DNA of 64,000 nt. Source: Anaeramoeba flamelloides. Lineage: Eukaryota; Metamonada; Anaeramoebidae. The DNA lies in the NCBI GenBank assembly GCA_027625915.1, contig JANTQA010000075.1, forward strand, positions 1,364,001-1,428,000, in the 5' to 3' direction. Within the stretch, counting starts at the first letter, position 1. Every line of letters starts with the position of its first letter. Below the pieces are notes generated by a model, which ran no database searches, was not told the origin of the DNA, and was given only the letters and a program-made list of their open reading frames with translations. The position numbers and the translations under genes are program-made. This document shows, in pieces, positions 56,624 to 64,000 of the stretch.

Positions 56624-57715
56624 ATGGATAAGGAAGAAATCAAAGAATATTTTGAGGAAAATGAGGAATTACAAGAAAAAGTCACAGAATTAGCCGATAT
56701 GATCAGAAAGGCAAATTATGTCGTCTTTTATACAGGTAAATATCTTTGCAAACCATAGTTAATGGGGGTGTCAAAAAGTGAATAAAAAAGGAAACAAATC
56801 TCATAACAAGAAAATACAAAAAACAAAAAAACAAACAAAATTTTTCTTCTTTAATCCCAAATAGGCGCAGGAATAAGTACCTCTGCAGGAATCCCTGATT
56901 TCAGAGGGCCAAATGGTGTCTGGACATGCCGTGATCAGGGAAGGAAGGCACCACGCTCCAAAAAGCCCTGGAATTTGCTTGAGCCAACATACTGCCATAT
57001 GGGGATTGCCAAATTAATCGAGCTGGGCGTTGCCAAATATTTGGTCTCACAAAACGTTGACGGGCTTCATGTTCATTCTGGCGTGCCACTCGACAAGGTC
57101 TCAGAGCTTCATGGGAACACAAACAAAGAATTCTGCATCGACTGTAAAAAGGAATATTTCAGGCCCTTCAGATGCCGAACTGCACGCCATGTGCACGATC
57201 ACAGAACGGGGAGAATGTGTGAAGAGTGTGGTGGCGAATTGCACGATTCAATCATCAATTTTAATGAAAGCCTAAATGAAGATCAATTAAACCGGGCATA
57301 CGAGCACTCAGAGAAATGTGACTTGGCAATCGTTTTGGGGACGTCACTCAGGGTTACCCCTGCTGCAAGTTTACCCGTAATACCCGTCAAGCAAAAGACA
57401 GGAAAGCTCGTCATTTGCAATTTGCAAAAAACACCAAAGGACAAATATGCCTCTATGATCTTGCATGGCAAAACAGACCAAATCTTTAAATTGTTAATGA
57501 AAGAACTTGAAATTGAAGTCAAGTCATTTAAAGAAGTAATTATGGAAAAAGCCCAACAAATTGAAAATAAAAAAAAGGAAAAAAAGACAAACCAAAAAAA
57601 AAAAGTCACAAAAAAAAAAGTCACAAAAAAAGTCAACGAAAAAGAAAATATCGAAAAAAAAAAACCCAAAAAAAGTTCAAAAAGTAAATCGAAAAAAAAG
57701 CCAAAAAAAAAATAA
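56624..57715 (+). CDS. class IV (SIRT6/7-type) sirtuin deacylase, two exons
   Basis: The exons are 56624-56735 and 56865-57715, joined in frame across a 129 bp GT-AG intron that splits the NAD-binding motif after Thr37. The product is 320 aa. Motifs: TGAGISTSAGIPDFRGPNGVW (residues 37-57; NAD binding, and GPNGVW points to the SIRT6/7 class), QNVDGLH (100-106), catalytic His120 in ELHGN, zinc ligands Cys128, Cys131, Cys156 and Cys159, then NFNES and GTSLRVTPAASLP. Sirtuins remove acyl groups from lysines using NAD; class IV members act mostly on chromatin. A Lys-rich tail from about 265 looks like a nuclear or nucleolar signal. All key residues are present, so an active enzyme is likely. The body is much richer in G and C than the first exon's surroundings. 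Confidence 0.93.
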
Positions 57716-57962
57716 TGGCACTTTTTAATATCTGATGCAATTAATTGACTTTTAAAATCTTGATCTTTTTTTTTTTTTGGATCTTGTTACTTTTTGTTTG
57801 ATTTTTGTAAAATTCTACGAACCTTCTCTTAAAAAAAAAAATAAAAAAAGAAGAAAATTAGTATTTCACTACTGAACAAATATTTTTTGAGTTTTTTTTT
57901 TTTTTTTCAACACAAAAATTAACACACTTTATGATGGAAGGGTACAAAAATAAAATTTGTTT
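57716..57962. other. 3' flank of the sirtuin gene
   Basis: AT-rich, with T and A runs. Nothing else was recognised. Confidence 0.4.
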
Positions 57963-58177
57963 CAGTCAAAGGGGCAAAACATTTTAAGGGACTAATCTCT
58001 ATTAAATTTTTTTTACCTAAATTTAATAGAGAAAGAGAAAATTTTTTGCCAATTACTTTTATTTGAAAATAACTATTTATTTTTAATATTAAACATATTT
58101 CTAGTTAAGGAATCCTTATTTAGAAATTGCTCAAAAAAAAAAATTAATAGAGAATAGTCCCTTAATCAAATATCAAC
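57963..58177. mobile_element. left end of a family F element, interrupted by a TTAA-flanked element
   Basis: Starts 'cagtcaaaggggcaaaac', continues to 'attttaa', then after the insertion at 57988-58161 resumes 'tcaaatatcaac' and stops at the TA where the next family F copy begins. Only about 40 bp of the original copy is left. Confidence 0.65.
57988..58161. mobile_element. piggyBac-like miniature element (TTAA target)
   Basis: 174 bp between TTAA at 57984-57987 and TTAA at 58162-58165. Inverted ends are 'gggactaatctctattaaat' and, complemented from the right, 'gggactattctctattaatt'. The related family F copy at 51899 has the uninterrupted 'cattttaatcaaatatcaa', which is the empty site and shows that exactly TTAA was duplicated. 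A TTAA duplication is the hallmark of piggyBac-type transposases; ends starting GGG/CCC also fit. Confidence 0.75.
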
Positions 58178-58179
58178 TA

Positions 58180-58882
58180 AACTCTGTTCCAGTCAAAGGG
58201 GCCCAACGTTTTTTTCAAATATCAATTATTTTATATAATTGACCTTTGAAGAACAAATAAGAAATAAACAGAATAATACACATCAAAGAAATGTTGATAG
58301 ATGTCTGAAAGAATATTAATAAATCAATAGCTTTTCTTAAAAATTGAAAAACTCAAATTCTTAGGGCCCTATTGAGAAAAACAACGATGTTTGTTTTGAA
58401 CTTCTACTGGTATTTGAATAATAAATATCAAACATTTTTCACTTCATTTTGCATACTTTTCTTTTTAGAAATCAAGCCCTCAAACAAAGTTTGTTGGTAT
58501 TTGTGGTCTCTATTTGAAAAAGGAAATGAAAATGACGTGAATATTTTTCACATTTATTAAACAAATATCAAGATCAAAGATCAAATTGAATTCCAATAGA
58601 AATCAATATGATTTCTCAACAATCTTTACATGGTTTCAATGACCTTAGAATAACAAGTTTTGACCAAGTGACAATTGATCTTGCAATAAAAAATTTTTTT
58701 GCAAATGAATGACGTTTTTTAAAAAAAAATCGAAAAAAAAAACAAAAATGTGTAGAAATGTGAAAAAATGATTTCAATTTTAAAAATTTCCAAAATAAAA
58801 TTTTTCTTCTAATATCTATGCAAACCCTTTAAACACGTGTATTATACCATTACAACTGGGCCCCTTTGACTGAAAAATAGTT
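58180..58882. mobile_element. miniature element family F, best copy
   Basis: About 703 bp between TA at 58178-58179 and 58883-58884. The ends share a perfect 16-base inverted repeat, CAGTCAAAGGGGCCCA, inside a TA-AACT start like that of the transposon at 8213. A family G element is inserted near 58406-58572. No coding capacity of its own. Confidence 0.8.
58406..58572. mobile_element. family G miniature element nested in family F
   Basis: The left end 'ctggtatttgaataataaat' follows TA; the right end is 'atttattaaacaaatatcaa' then g, roughly inverse. The other F copies read through this point ('tgaacttcaattgaagatca' at 52120), so it is a later insertion. Confidence 0.65.
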
Positions 58883-59069
58883 TATTACTGAAAAATTCAA
58901 TTAAATAGATAAAAATTTTTTGTTCAATTTTAATTATTATAAATCAAATAACTCCACTTTTAAAACCCTTCTTTACTAAAATAAGAATATATAGAAGAAT
59001 ACTTAATTTTATAAAGTTTCTTAACATTTCAACCCAAAAAATTCTTGATTCAAAGATATATAAAAAATT

Positions 59070-60050
59070 TTTTCAAAGGGAAAAATCAAACAAAAATTTT
59101 CAAACATTAATTTGAATTTATTACTATTAATAATTACAGCCGTTCCAAGGCTACCATAAAATTTTAAATAAAACACAATTGATTTTTCTCTTCTGATTTT
59201 CTATTTTCAAAAAATTCGGAAATAAGAGTTATTATTTAAAAAAAAAATTTCAATAAATGAGCTATTATTCAAATTGTTGAAAGATCAAAAAAAAAATTCA
59301 AGATCACTTAAAACTTAAAAATTATCAGTCCAAAAGATCCCAAAAAAATATCAATATTGACTGATCTTTAAAAATTTACCTGATTTGAACAATATTTTCA
59401 AGTGCTTCATGAATCTTCAAAAATTTTTTTTTAATGTTTCAAAATTTGAATAATAGCTCATTTATTGAAATTTTTTTATAAATAATAACTCTCATTTCCG
59501 AATTTTTTGAAAATAGAAAATAAGAATAGAAAAAAATATTTTGTTTTATTTAAAATTTTATGGTAGACTTGGAAAGACTGTAACCTTGAAAGAACAGAGA
59601 AGAAAAAATTAAATAATAAAAAATGAAAGAATAGTTGATATTCTTTATAAAGTAAAACTAACAAACCAATAGATTTTCTTAAAAATAGAAAAGCCCAAAT
59701 TTTTTGGTCCTTATGCGAGAAATACACAAATGTTCATTTTGATCTTCAATTAAAGATTTAAAAAAATTCCAATAAAAATCAATAGGAATTTTCTGAAATT
59801 GTTCTCACCATTTCAATATAATTTGAATATAACCATTTTTACCAAGTAACTATAGATCTTGAAATAAAAAAAAATTACACACGAATTATTCGTCAAAAAA
59901 AAATCTAAAAATATAAAAAAAAAGTGAAAAGATGATTTTAATTTTGAAAAATTTCCAAAATTCAATTTTTTTTTTTAATCTCAATCCAAACTCTTTAAAC
60001 ACATAGTAATGAACACATTATAACAATACCATTTTGACTGGAAAATGGTT
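59070..60050. mobile_element. miniature element family F, copy 3, interrupted by family E
   Basis: The body from 59583 to 60050 aligns with 51965-52452. The part left of the insertion (about 59090-59136, 'aatttattactattaataat') aligns with the 'caattattattattaatta' segment of copy 1. The right end is 'attttgactggaaaatggtt' followed by TA. The left outer end is badly worn. Confidence 0.65.
59137..59580. mobile_element. foldback element, family E, nested
   Basis: 444 bp between TA at 59135-59136 and 59581-59582. The ends are 'cagccgttccaaggctacca' and the inverse of 'cagtctttccaagtctacca'. The arms run about 140 bp ('tttcaataaatgagctatta' and its complement). It interrupts a family F copy; the empty site is seen at 51935. 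Confidence 0.8.
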
Positions 60051-61218
60051 TAAATATATAATAAAAAATTACAATTTTTTTTTATTACTGAATGTGAATA
60101 AATAATAGATGAACTGTTTTACTTTTGATCTTTTAAAACATAAGGAAAAGTATTGATGATTGTTTTTTTTTTCATTATTTTTTAAATTTCTTTTTTTTCG
60201 GAACTTTTTATCATTTCATTTCCCTAGAAATATAAATCCCTTATATGTATAATTAATTGAATTAAATATTACTTGACTATTTCTAAAAATTTGTTCTTTA
60301 TCTTCCACAAAAAATAATATATTCCAATACATTTAGAGTTTTTTTTTCTCATTATTTGGATTTCAATTGTTCTTACTTTATGTCAAAAATGATTTTACTA
60401 AAAAAAAGAATAGTGAAATAAATCCCTATTTACTCAAAATGAAAAGAAAAAAAAAACTTTTCAAATTAGCTATAAGGTAGTATCCATTAAATCCAACTAA
60501 TTTGTAGATTTTGAAGTTCTATGATATAAAAAACGATTTAATTAGTAAAAAAAAAAGAGGATCTAAAAATAACATCAAAACATAATAAAAAAATTTTTTT
60601 TTCAAAATTTCATCTTTATTTTTGTATTAATCTTTTGATATTTCATTATTTTTTTTTTCATTTTTTTTTTCTTTAAAAAAAGAATGTGTTGGGGTATTGA
60701 AATGCAGTTGAATTTATAAATGATTTATCTTAAATCATATTTCACAATTTTTTTATTTGGATTCAAGAAAAAAAAAATTAGTCAAGATTATGATTATATT
60801 TCTAAAGTGAATTTTACATCTCCAACCTTGAAAAAGTATTTTTCAAATAATAATATCTTGATAAATAATCCAAGAATTAATTATTAAAGGTTTGTTGTAT
60901 TTTTAATTTCTTAATTTTTTTTTTTTCAAATACACATCAATATCTATAACACATATACATAAAAATAATTCAAAAGATAAAATTGTTCTATATAATTTGT
61001 TGTAAAAATTATCATGAATATTTAGATAATTATTTTTTTTTTTGTGAAAATCTTCCAATTAATCTAGAAATAAAATATATAACAACTCCGTAAACATAGT
61101 TGGATTATGAATTACAGAGTTTTACCACTTTCCTAAAATAGGTTGTCAATCATATTTTTAACTTTTTTTTTTTTTTTTTTTTATGATTTTAAAGAATTAA
61201 TTTTCACAAGAAAATTAT
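60051..61218. other. AT-rich spacer
   Basis: No gene, RNA or repeat match was recognised in 1.2 kb. Confidence 0.45.
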
Positions 61219-61598
61219 TTATTTTTTGAAGATATTTAAAATTTTATTTTTTTTCTTATTTTTCTTTTTCTTTTTCCTTTTCATTTTTCGAGAAGATTCT
61301 CTTTTTTCAAACATTAATACATTACTTTCCCCACTTGATGAACTTGTTTCAATATAATAGTTTTCATCTTCAGAATATTTTATTTGTTTTCCCTTTTTCT
61401 TGCTAGATACAATTGACCGAGGAGTTATACAATCCGAGTAACACCTTTTTTTTTTCCTATTCTTCCCTGATTTCGAAGAACGTGGAGTTCGTACTTTTTT
61501 ACTTGTTTTTTGTTTTTTAACCTTCATTTCATCTCGAAGTTCACGTAAAAGTGAATGGTCTGTAAGGAGCTTCCAGATTTTTTCTGCTTTATTTCTCA
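61219..61598 (-). CDS. terminal exon of a Lys/Ser-rich protein
   Basis: On the minus strand the frame is coding-like from an AG acceptor at 61600-61599 and reads RNKAEKIWKLLTDHSLLREL, then a basic Ser/Lys region (KVRTPRSSKSGKNRKKK and CITPRSIVSSKKKGK), an acidic Ser-rich patch (IETSSSSGES) and a Lys-only tail ending at 61219. There is no ATG before codon 31 of the open frame (61527), so either translation starts there or one or more upstream exons lie at higher coordinates; none could be identified in the AT-rich DNA there. Alternating basic and acidic Ser tracts suggest a nuclear or nucleic-acid-binding tail, but no domain was recognised. Confidence 0.5.
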
Positions 61599-63168
61599 CT
61601 ATTTTTAAGTAGATCAAAAAAATACAAAGATAAATTAATAAGATTGTGAATTTGTTTATAAAATCAAAGAGATGATGCTCTTCAAGTGAAAAGAGAAAAA
61701 TTTAGTAAAAAAATTGAATTTGTATAACCAACTTAATCAAAAAATATATAAAATTCTTTTTGGGCAATTTAATTACTTTTTTTTTACAAAAATAGTTTTA
61801 TATGATGAACTTCAATTTCAAAATTAATCTAATTTATCAAGAAATAGGATTTCGGTGATTATTATTTAATTTTTTTTAAGACATTTTTATTTATGTCTTG
61901 TTATCAAAATGTATTATTTTCAAAGAAAAAAGTAAAATACTATCTCATATTTTTTTTTTTCAAAAAAAACAAGCAAGAAACTTAAAATTATTATGAAAAT
62001 ATCAGAATAAGCGAATCAATTTTTTTTGATTAGATGAATCTTCAAATTTCTTTGTAAATAACTATATAATAAAAGTATTTTTTTAAAATTGTTATGTTTT
62101 TTTTGAAATTAAAAATTTAAATAGTGTTTTTTTTTTTTTTTTTCAACCTAATAACTGTGCCCTTAAGAGTATATTTTAATCTGGCCTTTTTATTCAATAC
62201 ACATCATTTAATTGATTACCTAAAGAAAGAATTCAAAATATGGTAAACTTTGGATTTTTCTTTTAATTATTTTTTGATCCAAAAAAATTCTTATAATTCT
62301 TAAAAAAAAAACAGTCATATTTAAAATAGATGATTGCAGTGGATCTAGTCATTTTCCTTTTAATAAATTAAATATTTTTATTTTAAAGTCTTTAATATTT
62401 TTTCCTCATAATTGAATCTCTGATTGGAAAAAAAAATACAAGGCCTTGCCGATCAAATTAAAAAGGTGCAATTTATTATTGATTTAGGTCTTCTTTATTA
62501 AACTTTTAATATAAAATTCAAATTTTAGTAATTTGAAACCAAGAGTAATTTCAATTTTAATCGAGAGTTCAATCCAAGTTTATTTGTAGCCTAATCCTAA
62601 AGTCAATAATACTTGGAAAATAAATTGAAAGGAGTATTTTACAAAATTTTTTGGGTTTCTAGCCTTTTCAAGTCAAATTCCGTCTTTGGGTTGCCGATAA
62701 TACTTTTCCCAATGTAAAAATTATGATTAAAAGTATAAATTTTAATTTTTCACAATTTATATTGGCTATGTATTCTCTTACATTACTAAATATGAAGTAA
62801 AACATGAAACAAATTTTTGTTGATATTCAAATTCTGATGTCACTAGCTTATTTTTCATTTTTTTGTATCACCATTAGATAAAAAAATTAACAAATGATAA
62901 AAAATTGTCAAATTGTAAAATGATAATAAAAAGGAAACATTTTTAATAATTTTTTTAATTATTTTTCGTTGATCAATAAAGATATCTGAAACTGAAATTC
63001 TTCAAATTGGATTAGTGCCTATTACTGAACTTATAAAGTCAATTCCACACCAATAGAAAAACCATCGAGACAAAAAATCGAAAAAAAGTTAATTGGTTAA
63101 TGTTGATAATTAAAATTCTAATCTGGAAAAATTGAACATTCTTCAGAACTATTACTATGTTAAACTCT
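61599..63168. other. AT-rich spacer, possible upstream exons not found
   Basis: Exons of the minus-strand gene at 61219 may lie here, but no coding-like block stands out. T runs of about 17-20 bases are near 61162 and 62127. Confidence 0.35.
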
Positions 63169-63243
63169 GCTGGGACTAAAATACAATACCTTGGTGGATT
63201 GGCGTCTACCATGAAAAAGTCGAAAATTAAAGGATGTTGTTAT
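63169..63243 (+). mobile_element. possible short LINE reverse-transcriptase remnant
   Basis: Reads AGTKIQYLGGLASTMKKSKI then KGC. The pattern T-K-x-x-Y-L-G-G-x-x-S-T is common just after the catalytic core of LINE reverse transcriptases. Only 25 codons are readable and the neighbouring frames are broken, so this is tentative. Confidence 0.3.
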
Positions 63244-64000
63244 TGAATCGAAAATCATGTTAGTGATTCAAAAGTTCGAATGTCTCTAAAATGACGATTA
63301 GTATAACAATATTAAAGTTGATATAATAAATTACAAATTAGCCTTGTATTAGTAAAAAATTCAAGAATTTTAGAAAAAAATCTGCATTTAGGGGCAAATT
63401 TAAAGGATGATTCATCAATCTTCAGACTCGTAAGTTGCAAAATATATATATACTTAAATCTGTTTCAAAATTTTGATTAGTTGTTAGAAAATTCAGTTTT
63501 TGTAAAAGGTTTAATTATTAGTCAATAGATTATTTTTACAGATTATTTTTCCATATTGGAAATATTTTGATAATACAATTACCTTTATAAAAAGGAAATA
63601 ACAATAATCAATCTTTGGGTTTTTAGTTGATGATTATTAGGTCAAACTTTGAAATTAAAAAAATTGAAAACAATAGTAGCTTTTGGGAAGTTCTAATATT
63701 TAATTTTTAATATAAATAAATACTATTATTTGGGTTTTTATTTTTAGATATGGAAAAGGAAATTAAAAAAATTATTGCCAAAATTCAAATTTTTAATAAT
63801 GATCATTAGTAAAAAATGTAATAATTTTTGATCTTAATTTTGATAATAGATTTTTTAAAAGTCATTTCAACCATGGGTTTACAAATATTATAAACCTTTG
63901 ATTACAATAGACTTTAATTATCTAAGAATCTATGGTGAAGTTAATTCTCGTGTCAATAAAATTGATTTCAAAGAATGAAAATTAAGGTTTACAATCCCTC
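63244..64000. other. AT-rich spacer, possible edge of a family D foldback
   Basis: No gene was recognised. The final 'aaggtttacaatccct' equals the outer end of family D, so a copy may continue past the window. Confidence 0.4.

Overview
The window is very AT-rich nuclear DNA from a microbial eukaryote. Several protein genes are interrupted by GT-AG introns, there is one eukaryotic-type tRNA, and there are no operons or Shine-Dalgarno sites. The proteins carry long Lys/Glu/Asn tracts. Their domains (RGS plus DUF547, RasGAP plus Sec14/PH-like, a PAS-like fold with coiled coil, a SIRT6/7-type sirtuin) suit an amoeboid protist rich in G-protein signalling. Gene style recalls anaerobic amoebae such as Anaeramoeba, but that assignment is an inference from style, not proven here.

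Layout. 1-5.4 kb: repeats and intergenic DNA. 5.46-8.13 kb (+): main exon of a Lys-rich protein with three PH-like folds. 8.2-9.24 kb: decayed Tc1/mariner transposon with inverted ends and TA flanks. 12.6-21.9 kb (+): four-exon gene for a PAS-like/coiled-coil/RGS/DUF547 protein; its first intron is 5.3 kb and holds a tandem duplication, a 67-T tract, palindromic elements and a LINE fragment. 25.65-26.94 kb (+): a shorter paralogue of that protein's N-terminal half. 27-35 kb: repeats. 35.5 kb (-): tRNA-Glu(UUC). 36-39.6 kb: nested non-autonomous transposons. 40.4-41.4 kb (+): intronless zinc-free quinone-oxidoreductase-like enzyme. 43.4-44.3 kb: LINE fragment. 44.8-51.2 kb (-): two-exon neurofibromin-like RasGAP gene, recovered by joining a 5' exon at 50.9-51.2 kb to the main exon across a 3.2 kb intron. 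51.9-60 kb: nested miniature transposons around the sirtuin gene (56.6-57.7 kb, +). 61.2-61.6 kb (-): terminal exon of a Lys-rich protein. The rest is AT-rich spacer.

The genes do not form a cluster of shared function, but two of them are regulators of G-protein signalling: an RGS protein (GAP for heterotrimeric G-alpha) and a RasGAP. The most unusual feature is the amount and order of palindromic DNA: at least six families of foldback or miniature elements, many with TA target duplications and several nested so that other copies show the empty site, plus a distinct set of tandem hairpin modules (A, B and C) joined by short conserved linkers. No viral element, CRISPR array or rRNA gene was recognised.
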